A DNA stretch of 64,000 nt from Rhabdornis inornatus (GCA_013397075.1 VWZS01001985.1:62001-126000), one strand, 5' to 3'; shown: positions 37,837 through 50,200, numbered from the stretch's first letter. Notes: a model not told the origin generated them from the sequence alone. Made by a program: numbers and translations.

Positions 37837-38620
37837 CCATCCCTGGGCACTCCAATCCCTCCCAGCCAGGGCTGCAGGAGCTCTGTCCCATCCCTGGGCA
37901 CTCCCTGCCCTCCCAGCCAGGGCTGCAGGAGCTCTGTCCCCATCCCTGGGCACTCCAATCCCTCACAGCCAGGGCTGCAGGAGCTCTGTCCCATCCCTGG
38001 GCACTCCAATCCCTCACAGCCAGGGCTGCAGGAGCTCTGTCCCCATCCCTGGGCACTCCCTGCCCTCACAGCCAGGGCTGCAGGAGCTCTGTCCCCATCC
38101 CTGGGCACTCCAATCCCTCACAGCCAGGGCTGCAGGAGCTCTGTCCCATCCCTGGGCACTCCAATCCCTCACAGCCAGGGCTGCAGGAGCTCTGTCCCCA
38201 TCCCTGGGCACTCCCTGCCCTCACAGCCAGGGCTGCAGGAGCTCTGTCCCCATCCCTGGGCACTCCAATCCCTCACAGCCAGGGCTGCAGGAGCTCTGTC
38301 CCATCCCTGGGCACTCCAATCCCTCACAGCCAGGGCTGCAGGAGCTCTGTCCCCATCCCTGGGCACTCCCTGCCCTCACAGCCAGGGCTGCAGGAGCTCT
38401 GTCCCCATCCCTGGGCACTCCAATCCCTCACAGCCAGGGCTGCAGGAGCTCTGTCCCCATCCCTGGGCACTCCAATCCCCCACAGCCAGGGCTGCAGGAG
38501 CTCTGTCCCCATCCCTGGGCACTCCAATCCCCCACAGCCAGGGCTGCAGGAGCTCTGTCCCCATCCCTGGGCACTCCAATCCCTCACAGCCAGGGCTGCA
38601 GGAGCTCTGTCCCATCCCTG
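37837..38620. repeat. GC-rich minisatellite, 15 units of 51/52 bp with 155-bp higher-order repeat
   Basis: Fifteen tandem units, each ccatccctgggcactcc, then a 6-base variable block, then cagccagggctgcaggag and ctctgtc or ctctgtcc. Two variants differ at the block: caatcc or ctgccc. Units 3-5, 6-8 and 9-11 form three apparently identical trimers (51+52+52 = 155 bp; 37940-38094, 38095-38249, 38250-38404). Units 1-2 carry ctcccag instead of ctcacag, and units 13-14 carry a further T-to-C change. A 9-bp partial unit closes the array. The unit lacks stop codons in many frames, which explains apparent ORFs of up to 434 codons on the plus strand and repeated ones on the minus strand; these are not genes. 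Confidence 0.97.
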
Positions 38621-40217
38621 CAGCAGGACAGGGCTGGGGTGCAGCCCTGGGTTCCTCCTGGAGCAGCCAGCAGTGCTCAGGCTGAGCAGCTTCCCAGCAC
38701 AGGCAGGGCTGGAGCTGCCCCTGTCACTCTGCTGCTGCTCCCCATCAGCACTGAGCGCTGGGGCTCAGCAGGAGAAAAGCAGCTGAGGATTATCCATCCC
38801 TGTGTCCACACTGCAGAGCCCCACAGCCAGGCACTGCCTGCACATCCAGGTGTTCAGTCCAGAACAGCATTAGGAAAAGGCTGCTGTGCATTCCAGCTCA
38901 TCTGGCCAAGGCTGGTGACAAACCCTGGCAGTGTCCCACTGGCTGAGGAAAGGCTCTGCAAATTTGGGACTGCTCCAAGGCTGATGTGCTATCCAAATTT
39001 GAAGGGGTGCATTCTCCTGTCAATGCCACAATTGTACCAGGAGACCAAAAGTCTCCTCCTCCGGGGTTCTGAAACTCTCTAACACCTTCCAAAGAGAAAT
39101 GCAAAATCCACCTAATACATATGGAAAGAAACACTCACTAAGCTATCAAGAAGTTAGAGAGCTAACAGGAGTTAGAGAAAGTATAGGACACACTGAAGCA
39201 GACTTTCAACATTTTTTCCATAATAATGACCAAAATTTGCACAATACTAAAAGTCTCCCATGCAAATGCAAACATCACTATAATCCCTGTTAACAAAGCA
39301 CACCGAGAAATTAAAGCAAGCTTAACTAAGCAATGTTTGTGAATATTAATGAGCCTAAAAGCTAAATCCAAGCTTTTAAAATTTAAAGTAAAGAGAGGAT
39401 TGTTTTCAGACTAATTTGTATTTAAACCAGATGCTTTGAATGTGAAATGCAAGGAAGAGAATGAACTGTAGTGCCCTGGAAAAGCATTAAAATGAGTACA
39501 ACAAAGTAAGATCTTTGAGAATTCTGAATATCTGGATCTATTCAGCTTTTAAGCTGATAGTGTGAGATGTGCTCAAATATCACTGGACAGTGGCTTATTC
39601 CAAATCTCCACATCCTGTTTTATTATAAAGACCAAATGATTTTTTTTTTCTTACTGTCATAATTCAAACAGCAATGATTTTTCACCTGACACATGAAAGC
39701 ATTCAACATCCAGGGAAGTTGAGGACAAAAGTGGAACAGCTTCCACATCCGACACGGGCAGTTCAAGCTTGATTTGGTGAGGTTGAACGTCCCTTACATC
39801 AAACAGAATGGTCTGAAGTGCCACCAGCTTCAGCAAGGAACAGAAATCACATCAGGTGGGATTTACCCAGATCTCAGATGTTTCTAACAGCCACCCACAT
39901 CACCTCTGCTCTCTCTGCAGTTAGTGAAGAGAAGCTGATACTCTGAATGTCATCCCAGCCTCCTGGAGATGTCTTGGTGAGATGGAGCATCCTTGAAACA
40001 CTGCAGAGGCTCTGAAGGGAGCTGAGGGATCACTCCAGGGCAGCTGCCAATGACACAGACACCTCACAGCGAGGGATCTCACTCTTCAGGGGTCAGAAGC
40101 CAAACAAACCCCACCCATCACTGAAATGTGAACAAAATTTGAGAGTACCAGCTCAATTCTTAGAATAGCCTCGACCAGACTCCCCTTGCTTGGCCTGAAC
40201 TGACAGCTCCACTAGAA
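38621..40217. other. Non-coding stretch, GC-rich then AT-rich
   Basis: 38621-38960 stays GC-rich next to the minisatellite. From 39100 the sequence is AT-rich. No recognisable gene or repeat; a run of ten T lies near 39642. Confidence 0.5.
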
Positions 40218-40465
40218 ACAGGGAATGGCTTGGGCTGGAAGGGAACTTAAAGGTTCATCTCATTCCACCCCTGCCATGGGCAGGGACACCTTCCACTGTC
40301 CCAGGCTGCTCCAAGCCCCGATGTCCAACCTGGCCTTGGACACTTCCAGGGATCCAGGGGCAGCCACAGCTGCTCTGGGAATTCCATTCCAGGGCCTCCC
40401 CACCCTCACAGGGAACAATTCATTCCCAATATCCCATCTAACCCTGCCCTCTGGCAGTGGGAAGC
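40218..40465 (-). mobile_element. CR1 LINE 3' fragment
   Basis: gggaatggcttgggctggaa, ccatgggcagggacacct, gtccaacctggccttggac, gatccaggggcagccacag, ccccaccctcacagggaac: CR1 3' UTR in reverse orientation. The extreme 3' terminus is eroded at the left edge. Confidence 0.9.
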
Positions 40466-40495
40466 CATGCTCTTGTAAATAGTCTTTTCAGTACT

Positions 40496-40572
40496 TTTCA
40501 GTTTTGATGTTTTGATGTTTTGTTGTTCCCTTTTCCCTTTTCTTTTGGTGTGTTTCGTTTGGGTTTTTTTCA
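40496..40572. repeat. T-rich low-complexity tract
   Basis: Starts with tandem ttttgatg units, then ccctttt repeats and a gggttttttt run. Immediately follows a CR1 copy. Confidence 0.75.
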
Positions 40573-42460
40573 GTTCATAACCACAGCAGAGTTGAAGTTT
40601 TTTATTGGCCAAAGTTGTACCACCAAGGAGGACAGGCTGAGCCCACTTGGTGTCCTAACAGAAACACCTGTCTGCTCTTTTCTGTGTTTGGAAACCTCCA
40701 GTCCGTGAGGAAAAATCCATTTACTGTTTAATACTGACAATGTAAAACTGACAGCAGAGAATGGCATGACAGTTGCAGTAGTCTGTGAGAAAAGCCAGGG
40801 CATTAGAAGGCAGTGGTTGTGCTGGCCTGATCCCAACACCAGGAGCACATCAGGTGCAGGGAGCACCCAGGCTGAGGCATGGAAACTCCAACTCCTTATC
40901 TACCCACAAAGCACATCCAGAGATTTACAGATAAAATTCAAGCAAGTCACCAGGCAGCCTCAGCCATATTCTGACATCTCCTGATAAATCCCCTCCAAGC
41001 CCCAAAGAAACAAATTCCCCTTGCAGGGACAAATTACCAACACTGGGTCCTTCTGCTTTTCCTGCTTTCTGCTTCAAAGGGGGGCACCAATTCTATAGTT
41101 TGAACAACTGGTAAAATAAGTAAAAAATAAAATAAATCTCAGGCAGTTTGCTTCTCTGGACTGCCCTACTCCTTCTCTCCCTGCCACCCCCTCAGTCCCT
41201 CTGGAACACTCAGGGGAGCTCAGGCAGCTGCAGCCTGGCTTATCCAGCTCACAGACATCAGTGCTTACTGCAGTTCAAACGCCTCATTAACTTCTTGTGC
41301 TCGGACCCTGGATATAAGAATCCACTGTCTGGAACAGATCTGCATGAAGGCAACAAAAGATAAATAAAATTATAAGACATGGTAAAGTGAGCAAAGCAGG
41401 GCTTTAACCCCTTCTATAAAACCCTAAACACGGGAGAATCCCCACCTTCCCCTGCAGAGATGAACCTAAGGGAGAGCTGCGACCTTCAGGCTTAAAGCTG
41501 GAATTTACCTCTTGCATTCCTGCACAAATAGGCTAAATAGCTTGGATCTCAGTCAGGATCACAGATGTGCATACCCTAAAACACAACTGCTAACAAGTTT
41601 GGCAGCCTGTGCAGCGATGCTACCAACAAGGCATCCCTGCCAATTGGTCCCCAGTGCAATCCAACTGTGCACAATAAAACACTCTCCAGCCTTGCTCCGG
41701 CTGTGAGTTCCTGCTCCACGGGAAAGGAACGGGGCTTCCAAGCATCATCTTTGTCAAAGCTGCCCTGCCTTCCCCCTGGCAGCCCCCACACAATACCCAG
41801 GTGTGAAAGCTGCCTGTGCTCCAAGCCAGCTCCTTTATTCCAGCCCTTTGTCTGACAAAAGCAGTGACATTTGCCAAAGTTTGATTCATCCCAGGCTGAA
41901 ATCCTCATTCCCTGGAGGTAAATTGTGCTGTCTAATGAGGAGCAGTCACGCACAATTACACTGTGAGGCAGCAAATGGCTGAGGATCTTGAGAAAGCTGA
42001 TTTGTTAAACTAATTGCTGGAGGTAAGGACTGGGGTGATCCAGGGCTCCAAATGCAATCCCAGCACTTCCTAGGGCACTCTCCAGAAGGGTCCCGGGGTC
42101 TGCCTTGAAAAATGTACAAAACAAGCACAAAATAGATGAGAAAGTAGCCTGAACTCTTGCCTCTCTTTGCCTATGAATTTCTTCACGGAGAAAGGAGCTT
42201 TGTTTAAAATGTTTAGCATTTTAGAAGCTGCAGCAGGAGCTTTCCTCCAGCCCTAGGAGCTGCTCTCTGATGGAGCAGCATCACTCCCTCCCAAACTGGG
42301 ACCTCTCCTCTGCCTCCCAGGCTCTGTTCAGCCCAGCCTACAGGTCACCAGCAAGAAAATACCTGTTAAGGTGAGGCTTTAGCTCAGGGCTGCAGGTTTA
42401 CCTTCCCGAGCAGTGTCACACCTGCCTCTCCCGCTCCACAGAGCCAGAGCAGCCTCCTGC
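40573..42460. other. Non-coding stretch, no gene seen
   Basis: Short ORFs only (maximum 132 codons, minus, 41576-41974). No repeat family recognised. Confidence 0.5.
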
Positions 42461-42469
42461 AGCTGCAGC

Positions 42470-42600
42470 TCCTAATGCACATCATTGCTCCTTGCAGGGG
42501 TCATTTGGCACAAAGTTATGATGAAGCAGAAAAGCAGCCACAGAGATTTGTATTGCATTATAAAGACAGTCTGATCAATACCGGTGTGTCATCGAGCAGG
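42470..42600. promoter_or_regulatory. Candidate conserved non-coding element
   Basis: A low-repeat block with motif-dense, non-coding character: ggtcatttggcacaaag, ttatgatgaagcag, gtattgcattataaagac, ctgatcaataccgg. It looks like a constrained enhancer-type sequence, but conservation cannot be seen from one sequence. Guess only. Confidence 0.2.
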
Positions 42601-42891
42601 ATGTGCAGCACCCCAGCCCCGAATTGCAGCTCTGCTTCCCCCAGGCACTGTCACATCTTGCCCCATTCCTGCTCCACCTTCAGGAATGTCATCACATGCC
42701 AGCGAGGAACCTCCTGGCCCCTGAACTAAAACTATCTGGGTCTCAGTTTAACGTTACAGAGTTTCCAAACTTTTTGCTTTGCACCCATTAAGAGGGATTT
42801 CAGTTCAGGAGCACCTTTGAGGGGAGAAAAGAAAAAGAGAGAGAAAGGGAACAAGAAACCCCCTCTAGCAAACCCAGTAGCACAGAGTCCT

Positions 42892-42947
42892 ATAATTGAT
42901 CCAGGAGGGAGATGAAACCATAATTAATCCATTCGGGAGATGAGGAT
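42892..42947. repeat. Imperfect 28-bp tandem duplication
   Basis: ataattgatcc...gggagatga (42892) is followed 28 bases later by ataattaatcc...gggagatga (42920). The two halves match at roughly two thirds or more of positions. An old local duplication or chance. Confidence 0.6.
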
Positions 42948-43439
42948 GTCTCAAACCCTTTTTTGGCAAGAGGGGGAGTACCTGGTTATGTTCACTTTAC
43001 AAACAAGCGAAAGCTAATTGCTTCAGAGTGCCAGCAAAACCTATCCAGGGAATTCATCCTCTTATCTAATGCCACCTGCAGCAGGACTGGGCTGCTCTGA
43101 ATTAGAGCTGAGATCAAAGAGCACCTGTGCACAGCAAGATTTTGATTTCCTCCTCCCCTCTCTTTGCTCCACCAGACAGGTTTGTATTTCTGATCACACT
43201 GACAGCTAAACGTTACTTTTAATTACAAGGCATTCCCACTTCTCACCTTCCCCCCTGCACAGTGATGAAAGCCCAGCATATCCATCACGGTTTGCAGCTC
43301 TGGGAAGTGGGACAGGAGGGAAGAGCAGCTCCTAGCAGGATCCTTGCTGCTGCCAGGGAGTTTTTCTCTCAGTGTACAGCCCAGCATCTGCAATTCATAC
43401 ACTCACTGATTCCCACTTGCTGCTACTAATAGGGGGCAG

Positions 43440-43700
43440 GTTAGACGTAGAACAGCATTAATTAGTTATAAATTGAAATTAATTATCATAATAATGAAAG
43501 GATGCATGAATGCAAAGTTTGCCTCTTTTGCAGTGGTATTTACAAAAGATAGATTGGTAAGGTAATTTGTGTAAGATTTTTACTACAAAACCCATGAGGG
43601 ATTCAGAGCAAAGCAATGGGAAACAGCAGCTTGGAGGCATTAATGACTAGACCATGTCAAACCCAACACTTGTAAGAGGATGGAAACACCTCTGAGAATC
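43440..43700. promoter_or_regulatory. Candidate conserved non-coding element, homeobox/POU motif-rich
   Basis: AT-rich block containing taattagttataaattg, attaattatcataataatg, atgcatgaatgcaaagt and ggcattaatgactag. Several TAATTA-type homeodomain cores and ATGCAAA-type POU cores lie within about 250 bp with no repeat similarity. Inferred from motif density only. Confidence 0.25.
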
Positions 43701-44620
43701 AAATGTCATAAAGCAAAAATATATCCTGCTGTGTTATCATGTCTGCTGGGCACGAGCTCAAAGCTGTTTGCTCTGAGCCTTTCATTGATTTAAAGTACAG
43801 CTGTGTGGCTGGGAGCTGGATGTGCTCAGCAGCTGCCAGTGCTGCCTCTGGACAGTGGCAGAAAAGCACTGCTGAGTTTCAGCTCACAGGACTCTGAGTG
43901 CCATCCCTGAGCAGCCCAGCTCACACCCAATCTGTGCTGAAGCCCCGGGAGCCACTCTGAGCCCCAGCTCTTATTGTGCCTCCATAGGTATCTATCTTCT
44001 GGAAGCTATAGCAGAGGAACAGCCCTGAGTGATCTGCAAGACACACCAGAAAGCACCACACAAAATATCCTGGGCCTTGGAAGGCACACCCCTCCTCTCC
44101 ACGTCCCTGCTTGGATTAAGAAAAAAGAAACTCTCTGGAAGTTCAGTGTGAGTTAGTCTAACACTTCCAGTCCCCATAACTGGCTGGGAATCAGCAGCTT
44201 TAATTGCAACAAATAAAGCTCATTCATCACCCCCCTTTATTAAGCTTTGCAATATTTTTGGTAACAGTAATGATACCAACAGCTGGAATAAACACTCTTT
44301 TTTGGGCAGAGCAGACTCAGTGTTGAGAAAAGGCTGAGTTCACTGACTGAAGGCAAAGGAGAGGCAAGCAGGGACAGAACTGTTATTTAGATGCCTAAAC
44401 TTGCTCTCAGATCTGACTGTGAAAAAGTACTTGCTCCACACTGGAAATCCACTGGAACTAAGCCACAGGCTCCTTAGGACCTTCCACTCAGCACAGGAAC
44501 AAAGCACCATGAACCAGAAACCCTGGCACTGGCAGAACCAGGGGAAGGTCACTCAGGACAATGAAACTGGTACATGATTGGCAGGGAAATTTTTAAAGGT
44601 GAAACTTTGGCTTTCCACTG
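43701..44620. other. Non-coding stretch, no gene seen
   Basis: Short ORFs only (up to 70 codons); no repeat recognised. Confidence 0.5.
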
Positions 44621-44685
44621 AATCCTAAAATCATTTAGGTTGGAAAGAGCCTTTAAAAGCCCCAAGTCCAACTGCTCTGCTTGGT
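44621..44685 (-). mobile_element. Short CR1 LINE 3' fragment
   Basis: aatcctaaaatcatttaggt, tggaaagagcctttaaaag, ccaagtccaac: reverse complement of the CR1 3' terminus, like the 10.3 kb subfamily. About 65 bp are recognisable. Confidence 0.75.
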
Positions 44686-45015
44686 TCAGCTGGAATTTTG
44701 TGCGCCAGCAAACTCCCGTCCTGGAAAATCCTGGAATAACTTTATTTATCAGGGGATCAAGTGTGGTGTTTTACATGGATAAAAATAAGGTGAAGGAGGG
44801 TGGAGGAGGTTTTAATCTCATTATCTGAGCAGAGATGTCCCTTACAGGCAGTAGACAGGTACAAACCAGCACTGGAATAAATTACACGCTGTGTAAAGCT
44901 AGAGTAACTTTCCATCAACTCCCTGAAAGGCCTTTTAGTCCTCTAAGTGGAAGTTTGTACATTCTTCATTCATTTACCATCCCTAGTGGATTCTGTACTA
45001 AATTAAGTGTTTATA

Positions 45016-45041
45016 CAGTGCTTTGAAGATGTAAAGCACTG
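45016..45041. repeat. 9-bp inverted repeat, 8-nt loop
   Basis: cagtgcttt (45016-45024) and aaagcactg (45033-45041) are perfect reverse complements. Such GCTTT...AAAGC stems occur in the tails of some ancient vertebrate LINE/SINE relics, but the flanks here do not let me assign a family. Confidence 0.6.
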
Positions 45042-46062
45042 AAAGTGGCAAATTCTTTCACTAGATATCAAAGAGCTACAGCTGCTAGAGACCAAGCAGA
45101 TCCATCAGCTGAAATAATTGGTTGCACCTAACACTGACAAAGTAGAATGGCATAAATGTCTGGGTTTTTTTTTTTTTCCCTCATAGTATATAGACAGGAA
45201 AATACAGATTCAAACTCAGATTTGCACTAGAAGGAAGGAGATCATGACAGGATTATTTTATCCCAAGGATTACCTTGGTGGGAGGAGCACTGCCTTTCTC
45301 TTAAGGACTGAGTGTTGGACACAGCTGGAAATAAGGCACTAAGGATGACAGATACCTGCTGTAAATCATGATAGAAAATGCAGTGTCTTGATTTAGGTTT
45401 ATTTTACCAATGATGGGGTCTGCTGACTTTGCTGTTCCTGACACCAGAAGTGCACAGGCTATGCACAACTGAGAAAATGCCTGGAAAACAGGAAAAGCCT
45501 GCCCTGTGAAGCAAAGGGCATGATTTACAGAGTTACTTTCAATGGCTCTTCAGTATCAAATCAGCACTGCTGAAGTTGGGAAGAGACCCATGACCCTCCC
45601 CAGAGCCTTCCCTGCATCCTCAAAATGCCAAAAAAAAAAATAAAAGGCAGATTAGGACTCTGCTAATTAAGCTAAAGTATGCCATAACGGGAATATTAAA
45701 GGGGAAAAAGCCCAATCAGTGGGAAAGGCACTGACATAGCAGCAGTGCGGCAGCTCCAGCTGCTTGAGCACATCTGGCCAATAAAAATTACTCTACCACC
45801 AACTTATTTATCCAGTGAAGGACTAGAAGCAGATTTTGCAGGAGTGGGTGTATCACACACAGGAAGGGATCTACAGAAGTGCAGCACTTCTGCCATTTGT
45901 GGGCTTTTTCCCAGGTTAGATCTGGCAGGGCAGAGGTGTAAACCTGCCTTTGCCAGCTGTACAAAACACCCCTGAGCCTCCTGACCTGCCAGGGACAAAA
46001 GGGTTAATCACTCTCATGCTTTGGATACGCTGTGACATGCAAGAAAACAGTGATTTTGCACT

Positions 46063-46126
46063 TTATAGTAAAAATATGGGAGAGCTATTTTTATAGTGAA
46101 AAAAAAAAAAAAAGGATGGGAGAGCT
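46063..46126. repeat. Short tandem duplication with expanded poly-A
   Basis: ttatagt...atgggagagct occurs twice (46063-46086 and 46091-46126). The second copy has an A run of about 15 where the first has a short A-rich stretch. Suggests a local duplication followed by homopolymer slippage. Confidence 0.7.
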
Positions 46127-46398
46127 TTCCCCCTCCTTATTTATCCTGAGTAGTTGTTTTATTTACCAATTCCTCTTTAAACATTTTCACCTATTTGGAT
46201 TGAGGGGTTGGAGCTCTGTGATTTGTGTCCTCATCTTAACCCTCTCCTGAACTGCAAATACTCCTTTGGGAATCTGTGCAGCTCTGTTAATAACAGCTCA
46301 CAAAGGTTACCAAGATAATGCACCCAGTAATGTCACAGCTCTAAAATACCCAGGCTTATTTAGACAGTGCTTCTAAAGGAGATATAGATTTGAATTTT

Positions 46399-46430
46399 GA
46401 TTATTATTGTAGTATTATTATTATTATTAA
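46399..46430. repeat. (ATT)n microsatellite
   Basis: ttattattgtagtattatta followed by further ttatta units. Imperfect trinucleotide repeat. Confidence 0.8.
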
Positions 46431-47126
46431 ATGTAAGTGTAATATTTTCACATAGATGCTAATAAAGGAATTTTTATTAGGAGAAGTGTGGAGAAGATAA
46501 AACAGAAATTCTTCTGTGGGAACTCTCTCCTATCTCCCTGAAGGATGAGCTTTAGGATCCCAACCACTCTGGTTATTGTTGTAGCATTTAAATGGCCTTT
46601 AATTCCCATTATAAATTGGCTCCTGACTTTCATCTAAGTGTGACTGATCCCCACCCACACTTTCATTCATTAACAGGCCAATTGCCATAGATTTACTTAA
46701 ATCTGTTTTCAGGTTTGACAAAAATGAGGAGATGTATATGAGGGAGATACAGGAGTCTGGTTTCAGCCCTGTGCCAACAGCAGGGTACAGGAAACCAAAG
46801 GTGAGCTAATGGTGAGAGAAAGTCTGAAGAGCCCATGACTGTCACAACAGTTAAGGGGGAAAAAAAAGAGAGATTTAGTTAAAATATCAAGAAGGGATGA
46901 AGACACCACGAAGTTGTGCTAAAGGGATTGTTGAGAGCAGCAGTGTCATGGGTACAGCTGGCTCACCTAAAGCAGGGAACAAAGGTGATGGAGGAACTCT
47001 CTCCTCACTGGTGTCCACTGAAAGGACAAGAGGAGGGAAAAGTAAAATGCTGTAATTCTCATTTAAACATAGGAATTAATTTTTACCACAACCTTGACTG
47101 AAACTTAAACAGATTTTCCCATAAAA

Positions 47127-47272
47127 CCCGTGGAGTTTCCACCCTCAGAGATATTTAAAATTAGACAAAGCCCAGAACAGCCTGCTCCAGCTGACCCTGC
47201 TTTGAGGACAGAGAAGATATTTAAGGATCTCTAGAGACTCCATCTAACCTCAGCCATTCTGTTATTCAATAC
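47127..47272 (+). mobile_element. CR1 LINE 3' fragment, old subfamily
   Basis: Sense-oriented and diverged: ccgtggagtttccaccctca, gagatatttaaaa, agactccatctaacctcagc, cattctgttattcaat. It matches the CR1 type whose 3' end reads TGGAGTCTCCATCCTTGGAGAT ... AACCTCAGCGATTCTGTGATT. Older than the other copies by visible decay. Confidence 0.8.
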
Positions 47273-50200
47273 CATCTGGAAGAAAAGGACTTTGGAACCC
47301 TCAAAACCAGCTCCTCTCAATTCAATGTCCCAAAATGAGAGGAAAGAGCTCAGGATGCCTTTAAGGTACAGGATGTTCCAAACATGAACTGCTCCCTCTT
47401 TCTCACTAGAACCCCACCAAGCTCCTCTCCATCTTTTAGTGCCCTTTAATGCCCAATTCCTTCCCAGCCAATACAGGAATGTTATATCTGCCCTATTTCC
47501 TTCACATCCATGTTCAATATCACCTCTCCAAACTCACAGCAGATGTCACATGTTAATGAAATAACCCTCCAGGGAATGAAAGCTGCAATGCAAACAGGGG
47601 AACATCTTGATCAAATCCAATTTTTGTTTCAGGAAAATTTCTCTCAGGAGAAGAGCTGTGGTTTAATGGCTCCAAATTTAGCTCATGAGTTCCTCCTCAC
47701 AAGTCTAAAAGCTCCTAGACAGTCTACATAAGCATATGGATCTCATAATGCCCCAGCTGGCCATTAAAAGGGGGAAATTCTTGGAAGTGTAAGTAGAATA
47801 TAGAGCAGGCATTCCCTGTGTCTGAAACCTGATTTTTGTGATGGCAGCTGGTGAGATGCTAGTGAGGGAGTGAATTCCCATACAGGGCAGTGTTTTCAAG
47901 GTTGTTTTGGGCTCTTGAGGGGAATTCAGAGCTCAGAAGTGGCTGGAATGAGCAGAGTCTGGCCTAGTAGTCTTCCAAAGAATCCAAGAAAAAGTTTGCA
48001 AGCTGCAAATTGCAACAGAAAACTTCCTGTGGGGCATTACAGCCATATTTCTACCCCACACCTCATCCCAGCTAGGTGTAGAGCTCAGCTCAGTTCTCTC
48101 AGCCCACATCTCCTCCCAAGGCTGATGACTCCTGCTCGCTCTCACAACACAGCCCTTGTTTGCATTAAGCTCCTGCACACAAGGAAAAATGCCTTTCTCA
48201 CTGCTTGAGCTGCATTTTGGTTCCCCTGGAGGGGAAACAGCCACACAAAGTCACCTGCAGGCACCCAGCACAGAACCCCTGAGCTTCCAGAAGCACAAAG
48301 TGCCTGTGCTGAACACAGCCATCCATCTGCAGGAGCAGGAACAACAGCAAATTAAGGTGGAACATGCACTTTAAAAAGAAAAAAAAACATCTATAGAGGT
48401 TAAATCCCAGGTCTCACAGCAGGACTGCACTGAACAGGTGTGTTTATTTTTCAATGAGGATGAAGGAGGCAGTAAATCATTCCCACAAAGCAGAGCTTGC
48501 AGAGGGCAGGGCCTTTCAGAGGTTCTCCAGGATCAAAACAAGCAACTTGGAATTTAAAAGCCAAAAGCCCTCTCCTCCATCCAGAGCAATTCTGCACATG
48601 GAGCAGCTGTGGTGGCAGGAACAGAGGCAGGATGCTCTTAATTTCCATGTTTTATGATCCATAGCAGTCACTTTGGAGAGACACAGCAAGCTGGCATTTT
48701 TCTAACCCTCCTGATGAGAACTTCATCCCAAACTTTATTCTGCCCAGTGAGAACAGCATCACAACTTGTGGGCAGAGCAGAGAGAAAGCGATGATCCCTC
48801 TATTCACCACATCTATAGGGTTTTTTTCCACCTCTCTGCTGACCTCAGGCCAACTCCTGTTAACTCAGGGGCTCTGAGGAGGCTCTGCCTGGGCCAGCAT
48901 TCCCATTTTCCCTGCATTAACTGCAGGAAGTACAATGGATGTTTCTCCCAGTGCCATGAATCAGCTGCTAAAATGCCCACACAGCAATCTCCTGATGCAC
49001 AGACCTTCCTCAGCCACCCACTGCCCAAGTCAGCTCCCCCAAAAACGGGGAGAAAGAATTATTTTTAAAATCTATTATTACATAATACTACTGGAAACAT
49101 CAAAAGGATACTGCTTTCTACTGTTTACTTGTTAAATACCTTTTTTTTCTTATGTAACTAAAGAAAATGAAGAGTGGGAGATTTCTAACAAGCAAAGTTC
49201 AGCTCCAGTTGGGATGAAGCCGGCACCGGCTTCCATGGGGAAATAAAACATAAACCACATCAAGTCGTTTTTAAATTCCACCCTAAAACTAACAAGCTTA
49301 AGGAAAGAAAGCTGAAATCTGGCTTTGCACATAACTGCCTTTTCTGTTTCTGTAGTAGCAGCAAATGTCTGCAGAAAGATCAGTACATTAAACACTTCAG
49401 AGCTAAGGTCTATACTTGCACTCTGCAAATGAAGAAAGTAGAAGGGATTTATTTGCCCAAAAGCCATAAGACAGACAAGGAGTCCAGTGAACACACAGCC
49501 CAGAGCCCCTCCATCTGCTGCTGAACAGCCACACTCCCCCAGCCTGCTGCAGGGCAAGGACAACACAATCTGCATTGTTTTCTGGTCTAACTGCATTTTC
49601 AGAGGCAACAGATCTCTATTGCAAAGCCCTCACATTGATGGTTTGCTCTGAGACCAAACTTTGATGAAGAATTTCTCATTTGGACAAACCAAAGCCTTTC
49701 TCATTTTAATTTAACATTTCACTGTAATGAACAGAAGAATCAAAGGCACTGGAGATTTCTGCCAGGCTATAATAGAAGCTGAATTAAGTTCAACATTTCT
49801 GGGTTAGAAAAAAAATTCAAACATGAAAATATTTGCATTCCAAATCAGAGTAAGGAGCTGAATTTCTTTTAACCTCTGAAACAGGACTTGTCAGGCTGTG
49901 TTTTGATAGTCTTTTTAATCAAAATGACACATTTTGATATTTCAGAATCGCTTCTCTGAGTCCTCAAAGCTGCAAGGCAGCCTGCTATAAAGGAATGTTT
50001 TCATCCTGAGCTCCCCTCTCCTGGCAGGACCAGCCCTTTGTGGAGGCCCCATTCCAGCACTGGGGATCCATCAGAATTCAGGAATGCTGCTGCAGGAGAT
50101 GCAGCTCAAGCCTTTCCTTGGTAACCTCAGCAGCTTCACAAGTCCCAGGCAGGGAGGATTCAGAGCAAAATAAAGCCACAATTTCTCCAATTCAAAAGGA

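Larger units (their letters stand above)
44686..47126. other. Non-coding stretch, no gene seen
   Basis: Apart from the short repeats listed within it, including poly-T near 45164 and poly-A near 45629, the sequence is unique-looking with no ORF above 76 codons. Confidence 0.5.

Noticed and set aside
37821..38615. Series of 65-95-codon minus-strand ORFs with recurring RAPAALAV blocks
   Set aside because: They are the antisense readings of the same tandem array and repeat at 155-bp offsets.
37778..39082. 434-codon plus-strand ORF as a repetitive-protein gene
   Set aside because: It lies in and around the minisatellite, all three plus frames are similarly open, and the frame shifts from unit to unit.
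46500..46585. Possible CR1 3' end (gatgagctttaggatcc)
   Set aside because: Only a dozen or so bases resemble CR1, with no terminal octamer and no body; too weak.
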